DNA of 64,000 nt. Origin: Sulfuriferula sp. Lineage in GTDB: Bacteria; Pseudomonadota; Gammaproteobacteria; Burkholderiales; Sulfuriferulaceae. Location of the stretch: contig JARLJL010000004.1 of NCBI GenBank assembly GCA_031291235.1, positions 24,249-88,248 of the forward strand, in the 5' to 3' direction. Shown here piece by piece: positions 49,823 to 59,314 of this stretch (the stretch's first letter is position 1; the number at the start of each line of letters is the position of its first letter). The position numbers and the translations under genes were made by a program. A model generated the notes under the pieces. The model did not search any database and had not been told where the DNA came from. It saw nothing but the letters and a program-made list of their open reading frames with translations.

Positions 49823-50285
49823 ATTCCGTACCGGTCTCGTAATCGCCACACTGGTCATTATCCTCGATCAGCTCAGCAAATATGTTGTGACGCAGACGCT
49901 AGTCTGGGGCGACCTGCACAGAATTACAGGATTTTTCGATCTGGTCTTTGCCCACAATACCGGCGCGGCTTTCAGCCTGTTTGCCGATCAACCCGGCTGG
50001 CAACGCGGCTTTTTCATCGCCATCGCCAGCGTAGCCGTCATCGTCATTCTTTACCTGCTCCGCCGCAGCAGCGGCAGCACGCTGGCCAGATTCGCGCTGA
50101 GCCTGATACTCGGCGGCGCGCTGGGCAACCTCATAGACCGGCTGACGCTCGGTTACGTAGTCGATTTCCTGTCGTTTCATCTGGGTACTTACTACTGGCC
50201 GGCATTCAATGTTGCGGATTCCGCAATCACTGTCGGCGCAGTCCTGTTAATCTGGGATAGCCTGAAACAGCCTAAACACGCATGA
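49815..50285 (+). CDS. lspA: Lipoprotein signal peptidase (signal peptidase II)
   Basis: This 156-residue protein has four membrane helices and removes signal peptides from prolipoproteins. The catalytic Asp pair is in [15 protein letters not shown] and FNVADSAI. The ATG at 49815 overlaps ileS by 8 bases and gives the family length. Substrates in this window include the two Tad-locus lipoproteins. Confidence 0.95.
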   Translation: MLKFRTGLVIATLVIILDQLSKYVVTQTLVWGDLHRITGFFDLVFAHNTGAAFSLFADQPGWQRGFFIAIASVAVIVILYLLRRSSGSTLARFALSLILGGALGNLIDRLTLGYVVDFLSFHLGTYYWPAFNVADSAITVGAVLLIWDSLKQPKHA

Positions 50286-50716
50286 ACACACTCGTACAAG
50301 CAGGCGATAGCCTGACCCTGCATTTCGCCCTGCGCGTCCACGGCGGCGAAGATATCGACAGCAGCTTCAACGATGCGCCGATTGCGCTTACCTTGGGCGA
50401 CGGCACACTGGAGCCCGCGCTGGAACGCTGGTTGATCGGCCTGCCATTGAACGAGCGGCATGTTTTTATACTCGAACCGCAACAAGCTTTCGGCATGCGC
50501 GATCCGCAACTGGTACAAGACGTACCCATAGACGAATTCCACGACGCGCCGCCAGTGCTGGATAACATGGTCGAGTTCGTCCTGCCTGACGGCAGTCTGC
50601 TAAGCGGGCGCGTGGCTGAAATCAAGCCTTACGACGTCAGCATCGATTTCAATCACTTGCTGGCCGGCCGTACTATAGAATTCGAAGTTGAAATCCTTGA
50701 CATAGGCAAATCATGA
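50282..50716 (+). CDS. fkpB: FKBP-type peptidyl-prolyl isomerase (SlpA/FkpB type)
   Basis: This 144-residue FKBP of the SlpA type has the inserted flap domain. Recognisable parts are [36 protein letters not shown] and [18 protein letters not shown]. It probably acts as a chaperone in the cytoplasm. It overlaps lspA by 4 bases and ispH by 4 bases. Confidence 0.93.
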   Translation: MNTLVQAGDSLTLHFALRVHGGEDIDSSFNDAPIALTLGDGTLEPALERWLIGLPLNERHVFILEPQQAFGMRDPQLVQDVPIDEFHDAPPVLDNMVEFVLPDGSLLSGRVAEIKPYDVSIDFNHLLAGRTIEFEVEILDIGKS

Positions 50717-51645
50717 CGACTACTCACATCCTGCTAGCCAATCCGCGCGGCTTCTGCGCCGGCGTCGATCGAGCCATAGAAATCGTCGAACGTGCGCTGG
50801 AAAAATTCGGCGCGCCGATTTACGTGCGCCATGAAGTTGTGCACAACAAATTCGTCGTCGAGAATCTCAAGGCCAAAGGTGCGATTTTCATAGAAGACCT
50901 CGGCGACGTGCCTGCCGGTAACACGCTTATTTACAGTGCGCACGGCGTATCCCAGGCGGTACGCCGCGAGGCCGAAGCGCGCGGCCTGACAGTATTCGAC
51001 GCGACCTGCCCGCTAGTCACCAAGGTGCATCTGGAAGTGGCACGCATGCGCGACAAGGGTATGGAAATCATCATGATCGGCCACAAGGGCCACCCTGAAG
51101 TGGAAGGCACCATGGGGCAAAGCGATGGCGGCATGTATCTGGTGGAAACGCCGGAGGACGTGACAGCACTCATCGTTACGGATCCCGATAAACTGGCCTT
51201 CGTCACCCAGACCACGCTCTCGGTAGACGACGCAGCGCGCGTGATCGATGCGCTCAAAAACCGCTTTCCCAATATCGTCGGCCCGAAAAAGGACGACATC
51301 TGCTACGCCACGCAAAACCGACAGGACGCCGTCAAAGCGCTAGCACAGCAATGCGATCTGGTTATCGTGGTCGGCTCGCCCAACAGCTCCAACTCCAACC
51401 GCCTGCGCGAGGTCGCTCAGAATCTGGGCGTCACTTCATACATGGTGGATAACGCCGGTCAGCTCGATGCCGGCTGGCTGCAAGGCAAAAACCGTATCGG
51501 CGTAACAGCCGGTGCATCGGCGCCGGAAGTACTGGTACAGGAAGTCATTGCCCAGCTCAGGCAACTCGGTGCCAATGACGTCAGCGAGCTGTCCGGCATT
51601 ACCGAGAACGTTACCTTTCCTATCCCCAAAACCCTGAGTGAATAA
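50713..51645 (+). CDS. ispH: 4-Hydroxy-3-methylbut-2-enyl diphosphate reductase
   Basis: This 310-residue iron-sulfur enzyme makes IPP and DMAPP in the last step of the non-mevalonate pathway. Cluster ligands are in [27 protein letters not shown] and the [11 protein letters not shown] region; [10 protein letters not shown] binds substrate. It overlaps fkpB. Together with dxs and ispA at 9.8-12.6 kb it places three isoprenoid genes in the window. Confidence 0.96.
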   Translation: MTTTHILLANPRGFCAGVDRAIEIVERALEKFGAPIYVRHEVVHNKFVVENLKAKGAIFIEDLGDVPAGNTLIYSAHGVSQAVRREAEARGLTVFDATCPLVTKVHLEVARMRDKGMEIIMIGHKGHPEVEGTMGQSDGGMYLVETPEDVTALIVTDPDKLAFVTQTTLSVDDAARVIDALKNRFPNIVGPKKDDICYATQNRQDAVKALAQQCDLVIVVGSPNSSNSNRLREVAQNLGVTSYMVDNAGQLDAGWLQGKNRIGVTAGASAPEVLVQEVIAQLRQLGANDVSELSGITENVTFPIPKTLSE

Positions 51646-51670
51646 ATTCAGCACATCCAATCGGTAAAGC

Positions 51671-52018
51671 ATGGCAGGCAAAAAACGCAGCAAGTCCGAC
51701 ATGCCCGCCGCAACGCCAGCCATTCAGCCGACTGACGGCGCCTTTTACAGCTGGGATGGCGACACGCTGGTACTCAACGTGCTCGGCAAGCCCAGTGCCA
51801 AGCAGGATGCCATCGGCAAACCCAAAGGCCATCAGCTTAAAATCAGCGTAACGGCAGCGCCTGTCGGCGGTAAGGCGACCGATCACATGGTGCGATTTCT
51901 TGCCGGCGAGTTCGGCGTCACGGTCGCTGATATTGTCGTGGTATTCGGCCGCATGAACGTCAACAAGCAATTGCGTATCAAATCTCCCCAACGCCTGCCG
52001 ACCGTCATTTCCCGATAA
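51671..52018 (+). CDS. DUF167 (YggU-type) protein
   Basis: This 115-residue protein matches DUF167: LNVLGKPSAKQDAIG, LKISVTAAPVGGKATDHMVRFLA and VVVFGRMNVNKQLRIKSP. Its function is unknown. It follows ispH by 25 bases and may be the last gene of the ribF-ispH run. Confidence 0.85.
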   Translation: MAGKKRSKSDMPAATPAIQPTDGAFYSWDGDTLVLNVLGKPSAKQDAIGKPKGHQLKISVTAAPVGGKATDHMVRFLAGEFGVTVADIVVVFGRMNVNKQLRIKSPQRLPTVISR

Positions 52019-52157
52019 TTATGCTTGTACGCAGGCAATCGGCGGCCTGCGGCCATCCGTTTCACACATTCCTGTTTGTTCCATCAATAGATGACAAGTT
52101 TCGCTCGGTCTAAATTCCAGTAATAATTGCTATACTTGCAAAACAATACAAATTACC

Positions 52158-52173
52158 ATAAGCAATTGCTTAT
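52158..52173. promoter_or_regulatory. 16-bp palindrome in the AT-rich cbbM leader
   Basis: ATAAGCAATTGCTTAT is a perfect palindrome about 118 bases before the cbbM start, in a 270-base AT-rich gap unlike its neighbours. It is a plausible operator (for example for CbbR), but it does not fit the TNA-N7-TNA pattern exactly and no cbbR gene is in the window. Confidence 0.45.
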
Positions 52174-52290
52174 TGTAATAAGAATAACAATTGAATATAT
52201 CTTATGTATTATGCAATGTATAGTATCAAACATTGGCTAGAGCAATAACGCGCAAAGCCTGAGCAAGCCCTTCAACCACTGGAGAAAAAT

Positions 52291-53670
52291 ATGGATCAAT
52301 CGGGACGTTATGCAGACCTGAGTCTGAAAGAAGAAGATTTAATCAAAGGCGGTAAGCACATACTGGTCGCTTACAAAATGGCCCCTAACCCAGGTCACGG
52401 TTATCTGGAAGCAGCAGCCCACTTCGCTGCAGAATCCTCCACCGGCACCAACGTCGAAGTGTCGACCACCGACGACTTCACCAAAGGCGTAGACGCACTG
52501 GTTTACTACATCGACGAAGCTACCGAAGATATGCGTATTGCCTATCCTATGGAACTGTTCGATCGCAACGTTACCGACGGCCGCATGATGATCGTGTCGT
52601 TCCTGACCTGCGCAATCGGCAACAACCAGGGTATGGGCGATATCAAACACGCCAAGATGATCGACTTCTACGTTCCTGAGCGCGGCATCCAGCTGTTTGA
52701 CGGCCCATCCAAGGACATCAGCGACCTGTGGCGTATCCTCGGTCGCCCGATCAAGGACGGCGGTTACATTTCCGGCACCATTATCAAGCCTAAACTGGGT
52801 CTGCGCCCAGAGCCTTTTGCCAAGGCAGCCTACCAATTCTGGCTGGGCGGCGATTTCATCAAGAACGATGAACCGCAAGGCAACCAGACTTTCTGCCCGC
52901 TGAAAAAAGTATTGCCGCTGGTATACGACTCGCTCAAGCGCGCTCAGGACGAAACCGGCGAAGCCAAGCTGTTCTCGATGAACATCACCGCTGACGACCA
53001 CTACGAAATGCTGGCTCGTGCCGATTTCGCACTGGAAACCTTCGGACCCGATGCCGACAAACTGGCATTCCTGGTCGACGGTTTCGTAGGCGGCCCAGGC
53101 ATGATCACCACTGCGCGTCGTCAGTACCCTAACCAGTACCTGCACTACCACCGCGCCGGACACGGCATGATCACATCGCCATCCGCCAAACGCGGCTATA
53201 CCGCGTTCATTCTGGCCAAGATCTCCCGTCTGCAAGGTGCTTCCGGTATCCACGTAGGCACCATGGGATACGGTAAAATGGAAGGCGAAGGCGATGACCG
53301 CAATATCGCTTACATGATCGAACGCGATGAATGCCAAGGCCCGATCTACTTCCAGAAATGGTACGGCATGAAACCTACCACGCCTATCATCTCCGGCGGC
53401 ATGAACGCACTGCGCCTGCCAGGCTTCTTCGAAAACCTGGGCCACGGCAACGTAATCAACACCGCAGGCGGCGGCTCTTACGGCCACATCGACTCCCCTG
53501 CAGCCGGTGCCAAATCCCTGCGTCAGGCTTACGAATGCTGGAAGTCGGGTTCCGATCCTATCGAATGGGCAAAAGAGCACAACGAATTCGCCCGCGCATT
53601 CGAATCGTTCCCGAAAGATGCCGACAAGCTCTATCCGGGCTGGCGCGAAAAACTGGGCGTACACAAGTAA
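52291..53670 (+). CDS. cbbM: Form II ribulose-1,5-bisphosphate carboxylase/oxygenase
   Basis: This 459-residue form II RuBisCO fixes CO2 onto RuBP. Residue numbers match the Rhodospirillum rubrum enzyme: Glu48, Asn111, Lys166 and Lys168 (IIKPKLG), carbamylated Lys191 with Asp193 and Glu194 ([10 protein letters not shown]), His287, His321 and loop 6 Lys329 ([13 protein letters not shown]). All catalytic residues checked are present. AGGAGAA-type ribosome site (CTGGAGAAAA) precedes the ATG. No small subunit or carboxysome gene is nearby; cbbQ and cbbO follow after a terminator. Confidence 0.98.
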   Translation: MDQSGRYADLSLKEEDLIKGGKHILVAYKMAPNPGHGYLEAAAHFAAESSTGTNVEVSTTDDFTKGVDALVYYIDEATEDMRIAYPMELFDRNVTDGRMMIVSFLTCAIGNNQGMGDIKHAKMIDFYVPERGIQLFDGPSKDISDLWRILGRPIKDGGYISGTIIKPKLGLRPEPFAKAAYQFWLGGDFIKNDEPQGNQTFCPLKKVLPLVYDSLKRAQDETGEAKLFSMNITADDHYEMLARADFALETFGPDADKLAFLVDGFVGGPGMITTARRQYPNQYLHYHRAGHGMITSPSAKRGYTAFILAKISRLQGASGIHVGTMGYGKMEGEGDDRNIAYMIERDECQGPIYFQKWYGMKPTTPIISGGMNALRLPGFFENLGHGNVINTAGGGSYGHIDSPAAGAKSLRQAYECWKSGSDPIEWAKEHNEFARAFESFPKDADKLYPGWREKLGVHK

Positions 53671-53684
53671 TTCGTACCCCAGGT

Positions 53685-53711
53685 AACCCGCTGCTCTGCT
53701 GGCGGCGGGTT
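53685..53711 (+). terminator. First hairpin after cbbM
   Basis: AACCCGCTGC pairs with GGCGGCGGGTT-side bases (stem about 10 bp, one G-U pair) 15 bases after the cbbM stop, directly before a stronger terminator. Confidence 0.5.
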
Positions 53712-53714
53712 GTT

Positions 53715-53746
53715 AAAAGCCCCTGGGATTTCACAGGGGCTTTTTA
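53715..53746 (+). terminator. Rho-independent terminator after cbbM
   Basis: The perfect 11-bp stem AAAAGCCCCTG/CAGGGGCTTTT has an 8-base loop and ends in T residues. It probably reduces transcription from highly expressed cbbM into cbbQO. Confidence 0.9.
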
Positions 53747-53815
53747 ACGCCTATTCCAGCATGTTTTGCCGCAGAACATACCGGAATACGCACTCAACCA
53801 TTAAACGAGACGACC

Positions 53816-54628
53816 ATGAACAATACCTTCGACATCAATCAGTTCCGCATTACCGAACAACCCTACTATCAGGCGCAGCACAACGAGGTCACACTGTACG
53901 AAGCCGCATATAACGCTCGCTTGCCGGTCATGGTCAAAGGTCCGACCGGTTGCGGTAAATCTCGGTTTATCGAATACATGGCGTGGAAACTCAACAAACC
54001 GCTCATCACCGTAGCCTGTAACGAAGACATGACCGCATCCGATCTGGTCGGGCGCTATCTGCTCGACGCCAACGGCACGCGCTGGGTAGACGGCCCGCTC
54101 ACCTTGGCCGCTCGCTACGGCGCCATCTGCTACCTCGACGAAGTGGTCGAAGCGCGCCAGGACACCACCGTGGTCATTCACCCGTTGACCGATCACCGCC
54201 GCACCCTGCCGCTGGACAAGAAAGGCGAACTGGTCGTCGCTCATCCCGACTTTCAGCTGGTTATTTCCTACAATCCCGGCTACCAGAGCCTGATGAAGGA
54301 TCTCAAACAATCGACCAAGCAGCGCTTTGCCGCAATGGAATTCGATTATCCGTTATGCTCGGTAGAAACCGAGATCGTCAGCAAGGAAGCCGGTATCGAC
54401 ATGGACAGCGCCGACCGTCTGGTGCGCATTGCCGAAACGGCACGCAAACTCAAGGGCCACGGCCTGGATGAAGGCATTTCCACCCGTCTGCTGGTCTACG
54501 CAGCAACCCTCATCAACGGCGGCATCCCTGCGCGCGACGCCTGCCGCATGGCGTTGGTACGCCCGATCACCGACGACGCCGACATCCGCGATACGCTGGA
54601 TCACGCCATCGACGCGATTTTCGCCTGA
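53816..54628 (+). CDS. cbbQ: RuBisCO activase AAA+ subunit CbbQ
   Basis: This 270-residue MoxR-type AAA+ ATPase is the motor half of the CbbQO RuBisCO activase, which removes inhibitory sugar phosphates. Walker A is GPTGCGKS (42-49), Walker B ICYLDEVVEA (104-113), sensor 1 VISYNPGY. The arrangement cbbM-cbbQ-cbbO is typical of form II clusters. It starts 146 bases after cbbM and after its terminator. Confidence 0.95.
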   Translation: MNNTFDINQFRITEQPYYQAQHNEVTLYEAAYNARLPVMVKGPTGCGKSRFIEYMAWKLNKPLITVACNEDMTASDLVGRYLLDANGTRWVDGPLTLAARYGAICYLDEVVEARQDTTVVIHPLTDHRRTLPLDKKGELVVAHPDFQLVISYNPGYQSLMKDLKQSTKQRFAAMEFDYPLCSVETEIVSKEAGIDMDSADRLVRIAETARKLKGHGLDEGISTRLLVYAATLINGGIPARDACRMALVRPITDDADIRDTLDHAIDAIFA

Positions 54629-54657
54629 GTAACCATGCCCACCGCCACGAGACAGCC

Positions 54658-56901
54658 ATGACCGATACGCTGGTAGCAGAAATCAAAGCCCTGTCCTGCG
54701 GCTTTGCCCGCGTGCAAAGTGTATTTCCGGACTGCATGGCTTATGCTCGCAAACAGCTGTCGCCTGCCGCACAGACAGCCTACATTGACGGCGCACGCAC
54801 CTTGTGCAAAATGGGACGCGGTGAAGAGCCGGTACTGGCATTCCTGGAAGAAATCCCCGATGTCGCCGTCCTGCTGGGCGAAGCAGTCATTGCCGATATC
54901 ATTGCCTTCGTGCAGAAACTGACGCGCACGCCGAACAGCAAAGCCATTGCTCCTTTTCTGCAAAGTTTGGCCGCCGCTGCGCGCACGCTGGAGAATCGCG
55001 CGCTGTTCAATGAGTATCTGTACCTGGTATGGCAAACCATGGAACGTACCAGCCCCAAGGTACACGGCATCGACTCCATGTACCCCAGCGAATGCCTGGT
55101 CGAGTTCCTCAAAACCGCACCCTATCTATTTGGCATTCTGTCGTTCGGCGGCATGCGCAACTGGATAGACTACGGCGTCAAAGCCTATGCCGGCGATCCC
55201 GACCGGCAACGCGAATATTTCCTGCTGCAAACTGCCGACAGCCGCGCCGTCATGCAGCGCGAGCGGCACGGCACGCTGTTCACCGACAGCGAACGCCAGC
55301 TGGATTTATATCTGCGCGGACTGTGGCAGAGCGACGCCAATTTCGTACCGTACTCGCTGGCGTTTGACGAAATTCGCAAACCTGTACCATATTTCGACTC
55401 GCTAGGCGTGCATTTGCCCGACGTGTACGACGACTTGCCCGGCGTACGCGGCGTGGATCGCTACCGGGCATTGCTGGCGCATATCAGCGCACACCGCGTC
55501 TGGACCAAAGCAGTCATCGCCGACAACCTGAGTCCATTCCAGCGCATGGCAGTCGAAGTATTCGAGGATTCCCGAGTCGAATACCTTGCCATGCAGCGCT
55601 ATCCCGGATTACGCAAGCTCTGGGCTGCACTCCACCCCATGCCCAAAGAAGGCGCCTGCCCGGAAGGTCATTCGTGTATACGTCACCGCTTATACATGCT
55701 GTCGCGCGCACTGCTTGATCCGCAGCACGGCTATACCAATGCCGATTTGCTCGATTTTGTCGCCCGCTTTCACGCTGAAATGGCAACAGGCGCCAGCAGC
55801 ACTGCCAGCATGGTCACCCTGGGCGTGCAATACATTGCCAAAACTCGCATCGGCAGCGATCTCAGCGCCAAAATCCATTTCGACGATACCATAGTCGATT
55901 ACCGCGACGACAACCGCCTGATGTGGCAATTCATCGAAGAAGGCGACGAAGAAGAATCCGACGTCAAGCCAAAAAAAGCCCCCCCGCCCGAAGATACCGA
56001 GTTTCGCCTGCCGCCACGTCTGTACCCGGAATGGGATTACACCGCGCAACACTATCGCCCGGACTGGGCCAGCGTCTACGAACACCTGCACCCTACAGGC
56101 GACGCCGGGGATATAGACAAAATACTAGCCAAGCACAGCGTGCTGGCCAAGCAACTGAAGAAAATTATCGACCTGCTCAAGCCGCAGAATAAAGTACGCA
56201 TACGCTATCAGGAAGAAGGCGCCGAGCTGGATCTGGATGTCGCCATACGCTCTCTGATCGACTACAAAAGCGGCGCCGTACCCGACCCGCGTATCAACAT
56301 GAGTCACCGTCACGACGGGCGCAGCATCGCAGTATCGCTACTGCTGGATTTGTCCGCCTCGCTGGCCGACGTACCTGAAGGTTGCCAGCAAAGCAAACTG
56401 GAATTAAGCCAGGAAGCAGTCACGCTGCTGGGCTGGGCCATCGAGCAAATGGGCGACAAATTTGCGATCAGCGGCTTCCACTCCAACACCCGCCACGAAG
56501 TGCGCTACTTGCACATCAAAGGTTACTCGGAGCACTGGGAAACGCCGGTAAAAGCCCGCCTCGCAGGCATGCAGGCGGGCTACTCGACACGCATGGGCGC
56601 CGCCATCCGTCACGCCGGGCATTACCTCGCGCACCAGCAGGCCGATAAGAAGCTGCTGTTGATACTGACCGACGGCGAGCCTGCGGATATCGACAGCAAA
56701 GACCCACGCCTATTGATCGAAGACGCCAAAATTGCCGTGCGCGAGCTGGACCAGGACGGCATCTACACCTACTGCATCACCCTTGACCCCAAGGCAGGCG
56801 ATTATGTAGGCGACATCTTCGGCAAGCACTACACCGTCATCGACCATATCGCCCGGTTGCCTGAGCAGCTGCCGAAACTGTTCATGAGTTTGACCAAATA
56901 A
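54658..56901 (+). CDS. cbbO: RuBisCO activase adaptor CbbO (VWA domain)
   Basis: This 747-residue protein is the adaptor half of the CbbQO activase. The C-terminal VWA domain has the MIDAS motif DLSAS near residue 563-567 and LILTDGEPADIDSKD near 665, which in characterised CbbO binds an acidic residue of RuBisCO. The N-terminal half is helical, with a central acidic/Pro-rich linker (EEGDEEESDVKPKKAPPPED). It follows cbbQ by 29 bases. Confidence 0.94.
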   Translation: MTDTLVAEIKALSCGFARVQSVFPDCMAYARKQLSPAAQTAYIDGARTLCKMGRGEEPVLAFLEEIPDVAVLLGEAVIADIIAFVQKLTRTPNSKAIAPFLQSLAAAARTLENRALFNEYLYLVWQTMERTSPKVHGIDSMYPSECLVEFLKTAPYLFGILSFGGMRNWIDYGVKAYAGDPDRQREYFLLQTADSRAVMQRERHGTLFTDSERQLDLYLRGLWQSDANFVPYSLAFDEIRKPVPYFDSLGVHLPDVYDDLPGVRGVDRYRALLAHISAHRVWTKAVIADNLSPFQRMAVEVFEDSRVEYLAMQRYPGLRKLWAALHPMPKEGACPEGHSCIRHRLYMLSRALLDPQHGYTNADLLDFVARFHAEMATGASSTASMVTLGVQYIAKTRIGSDLSAKIHFDDTIVDYRDDNRLMWQFIEEGDEEESDVKPKKAPPPEDTEFRLPPRLYPEWDYTAQHYRPDWASVYEHLHPTGDAGDIDKILAKHSVLAKQLKKIIDLLKPQNKVRIRYQEEGAELDLDVAIRSLIDYKSGAVPDPRINMSHRHDGRSIAVSLLLDLSASLADVPEGCQQSKLELSQEAVTLLGWAIEQMGDKFAISGFHSNTRHEVRYLHIKGYSEHWETPVKARLAGMQAGYSTRMGAAIRHAGHYLAHQQADKKLLLILTDGEPADIDSKDPRLLIEDAKIAVRELDQDGIYTYCITLDPKAGDYVGDIFGKHYTVIDHIARLPEQLPKLFMSLTK

Positions 56902-56934
56902 ACCGGCGCGTCAGGTTTTCCTAACACGCAAATA

Positions 56935-56952
56935 CTGACATAACACTTACAC
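56935..56952 (+). promoter_or_regulatory. Candidate Pho box 1 upstream of pstS
   Basis: CTGACATAACACTTACAC matches 13 of 18 positions of the E. coli Pho box CTGTCATAAAACTGTCAT, with two GACA/TACA half-sites 11 bases apart. It lies about 140 bases before the pstS start. Confidence 0.6.
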
Positions 56953-56978
56953 ATAACGCATTGATTAACCTGACAATT

Positions 56979-56996
56979 AAGTCAGAAAAAAGTCAT
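56979..56996 (+). promoter_or_regulatory. Candidate Pho box 2 upstream of pstS
   Basis: Two exact GTCA half-sites (56981-56984 and 56992-56995) are 11 bases apart with an A-rich spacer, matching 13 of 18 positions of the E. coli Pho box. A TTTATA that could serve as -10 lies about 11 bases downstream, the usual PhoB geometry. Confidence 0.65.
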
Positions 56997-57090
56997 TCAA
57001 AATTCATTTATAGCCCTGTATCTATGCTTAGAATGGACACCGTTGCAATACAGCTTGCAGCCAATTCATTTTATTCGTTAGGGGTTAAAA

Positions 57091-58122
57091 ATGCAGTCAA
57101 CCAACCAATTCATCAAGACACTCAGCGCCACTGCCGTAGCACTGAGCCTTGGCTTCGGCGCCGCATGCGCTAACGCCGCTGAAATAACCGGCGCTGGCAG
57201 CACCTGGGTATATCCGCTCCTGAGCAAATGGAGCGAACCATATGAACAAAAAACCAGTGTAAAAATCAATTATCAGGCTATCGGTTCCGGCGGCGGCATC
57301 AAACAAATCAAGGCAGGCACAGTTAACTTCGGCGCCAGCGACATGCCCCTGAAACCAGAGGATCTTAAAGCAAACAACCTCATTCAATTTCCGACGGCAA
57401 TTGCAGGCGAGGACATGATCGTCAATCTGCCAGGCGTAAAACCGGGTCAACTGATCCTGAGCGGTCCCGTTATCGCCAAAATCTATTTGAATGAAATCAC
57501 CAAATGGAATGATCCAGCTATCGTCAGCCTGAACAAAGGCCTGAAGCTGCCTAACATGGCCATCACCGCAGTGCATCGTTCAGACGGTTCCGGCACCACC
57601 TTCACTTTCGCCAGCTACCTCTCCAAAGTCGATCCTAGCTGGGAAAGCAAAGTCGGCGTCGATACCGCAGTCAACTGGGTTAACGGCATAGGCGGCAAAG
57701 GCAACGACGGCGTAGCAGCCCTGGTCAAACAGGTTCCCGGCTCCATCGGTTATGTCGAATACGCCTACATTCTGGAGAGCAAGCTGAACTATGTGCGCAT
57801 GTTCAACCAGGATGGCAAGCTGGTCAGCCCTAGCCTGAAAGGCTTCCAGGCTGCTGCTGCCAACGTTGACTTCACCAAGGCCCAGGATTTCTACGTTATC
57901 CTGACCAACCAGCCTGGCGCTGACAGCTGGCCTATCTCCGGCTGCACATGGGAAATCCTGAAGAAGGACGCACCCAAGGCAAACAACGAGGAAGTGGTTA
58001 AATTCTTCACCTGGGGTTTCGAGCATGGCCAGGATCTGGCCAAGTCCATCGCCTTCGGCCCACTGCCTGACAGCACAGTTAAAACCATCAAAACCTACTG
58101 GAACAGCCAGCTGGGAATTTAA
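57091..58122 (+). CDS. pstS: Phosphate ABC transporter substrate-binding protein
   Basis: This 343-residue periplasmic phosphate receptor has a signal peptide (cleavage near CANAA|E). Phosphate-binding residues lie in ITGAGSTWVYPLLSKW, GSGGGIKQIKAGTVNFGASD and VHRSDGSGTTFTFASYL. The pstCAB-phoU genes that usually follow are absent; a terminator and then psiE come next. The upstream Pho boxes suggest PhoB control. Confidence 0.96.
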   Translation: MQSTNQFIKTLSATAVALSLGFGAACANAAEITGAGSTWVYPLLSKWSEPYEQKTSVKINYQAIGSGGGIKQIKAGTVNFGASDMPLKPEDLKANNLIQFPTAIAGEDMIVNLPGVKPGQLILSGPVIAKIYLNEITKWNDPAIVSLNKGLKLPNMAITAVHRSDGSGTTFTFASYLSKVDPSWESKVGVDTAVNWVNGIGGKGNDGVAALVKQVPGSIGYVEYAYILESKLNYVRMFNQDGKLVSPSLKGFQAAAANVDFTKAQDFYVILTNQPGADSWPISGCTWEILKKDAPKANNEEVVKFFTWGFEHGQDLAKSIAFGPLPDSTVKTIKTYWNSQLGI

Positions 58123-58168
58123 CAGTCAGGTATCAAAGAACTGCAAGCGCATCATCTGCAGTACCAAA

Positions 58169-58199
58169 CACCGCCTGCCGTATCAGGCGGTGTTTTTTT
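58169..58199 (+). terminator. pstS terminator
   Basis: The 9-bp stem CACCGCCTG/CAGGCGGTG has a 6-base loop and is followed by a run of seven or more T. It lies about 45 bases after the pstS stop. Confidence 0.92.
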
Positions 58200-58301
58200 A
58201 TTTAAAATCAGCGCTTCCCGTGACCATAAATAGTTCAAGCCAGATGCGGCAATTTAAGGTATAAAATATCCCCATTACCTACTGCCTGCCATGCATCCGC
58301 C

Positions 58302-58733
58302 ATGAGAAAACGAATTAAACAGTTCAATTATTCCGCACTGTCATTGATAGAACATATCGGCTTGCTGGTTATCGCCATTGCCACCGTATTTGCCATGAGC
58401 GACGAAATCATAGGCATGTTCAGCAACAAGGCCGTGACCCTGACCGATCTGCTCATGCTGTTTCTGTATCTCGAAGTGGTGGCGATGATACAGCGCTACT
58501 ACACATCGGGGAAACTGCCGGTGCGCTTCCCGCTCTACATTGGCATCGTCGCACTGGCCCGCTACCTGATACTGGACATGAAAGCCATGGACGAATGGCG
58601 CATGATTGCCGTCACCAGCTCCATTTTGCTGCTGGCGCTGGCCATATTGCTGATACGCTACGGCCATGTACGCTTCCCCTACATGAACGACGAATCAATA
58701 ACTGCCGAAAACAAAACGGAAAACACTCACTGA
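58302..58733 (+). CDS. psiE: Phosphate-starvation-inducible protein PsiE
   Basis: This 143-residue membrane protein with four hydrophobic segments matches PsiE. Typical residues are IEHIGLLVIAIATVFAMSDE, LLMLFLYLEVVAMIQRYY and LPVRFPLYIGIVALARYLIL. PsiE responds to phosphate limitation in E. coli, which fits the adjacent pstS. Its molecular role is unknown. Confidence 0.88.
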   Translation: MRKRIKQFNYSALSLIEHIGLLVIAIATVFAMSDEIIGMFSNKAVTLTDLLMLFLYLEVVAMIQRYYTSGKLPVRFPLYIGIVALARYLILDMKAMDEWRMIAVTSSILLLALAILLIRYGHVRFPYMNDESITAENKTENTH

Positions 58734-58745
58734 ACGGGGGACGTC

Positions 58746-59177
58746 ATGACCGCCGACTGCTGTGCCGCCAATCCCGATAAACCGCGCAAGCTGCGCTGTC
58801 CGGCCAACGGCATCGAATATGCCGAAGTCCCGGCTAGAACCGTTAGTCACCACATCAGGCAAGCCTGGCAATGGGCAGATCGAGGCCGGCGCTATTTTTA
58901 CTGCGACGACCCGGGCTGCGATATCGTCTATTTCAGCGATGACGGCGTCGTTATTCCAACCGTGCAGCTCCGCTCCGTCATTGGCGTAAAAACGCCGTCC
59001 GCCCATGCGCCGCTTTGCTATTGTTTCGGTATTTCGAAAGCCGATGCGCTGAATGAATCCGGCATCCGGGATTTTGTCGTCGAACAGACCCGGCGCGGCC
59101 TATGCTCATGCGAAACCAGCAACCCATCCGGAAAATGTTGCCTCAAGGACTTTCCGCGCAGCGGCAATAAAACCTGA
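58746..59177 (+). CDS. CopZ-like metallochaperone with BFD-like [2Fe-2S] domain
   Basis: This 143-residue Cys-rich protein has two parts. The N-terminal half looks like a zinc-binding CopZ-type domain (TADCCAA, RCPANGIEYAEV, FYCDDPGCDIVYF). The C-terminal half looks like a BFD-type [2Fe-2S] site (CYCFGISKAD, CSCETSNPSGKCCL). Relatives are called iron-sulfur-cluster-binding metallochaperones and may deliver copper or mercury. No copper exporter is adjacent. It follows psiE by 12 bases. Confidence 0.82.
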   Translation: MTADCCAANPDKPRKLRCPANGIEYAEVPARTVSHHIRQAWQWADRGRRYFYCDDPGCDIVYFSDDGVVIPTVQLRSVIGVKTPSAHAPLCYCFGISKADALNESGIRDFVVEQTRRGLCSCETSNPSGKCCLKDFPRSGNKT

Positions 59178-59314
59178 CCGTAACAACCGGCGCGCCATGC
59201 CTGCAAACGCAAGCATGCACCGAACGCATGCAAGCACATAAAAAGTGGGTGTACACTATATCCAGCCGCAGCCGGATCGCATATAAACCATAATTCAAAC
59301 CACAAGAGCGCCCC

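Noticed and set aside
52339..53664. 441-codon minus-strand open frame opposite cbbM
   Set aside because: cbbM on the plus strand has all catalytic residues. The antisense frame is a by-product of its codon usage.
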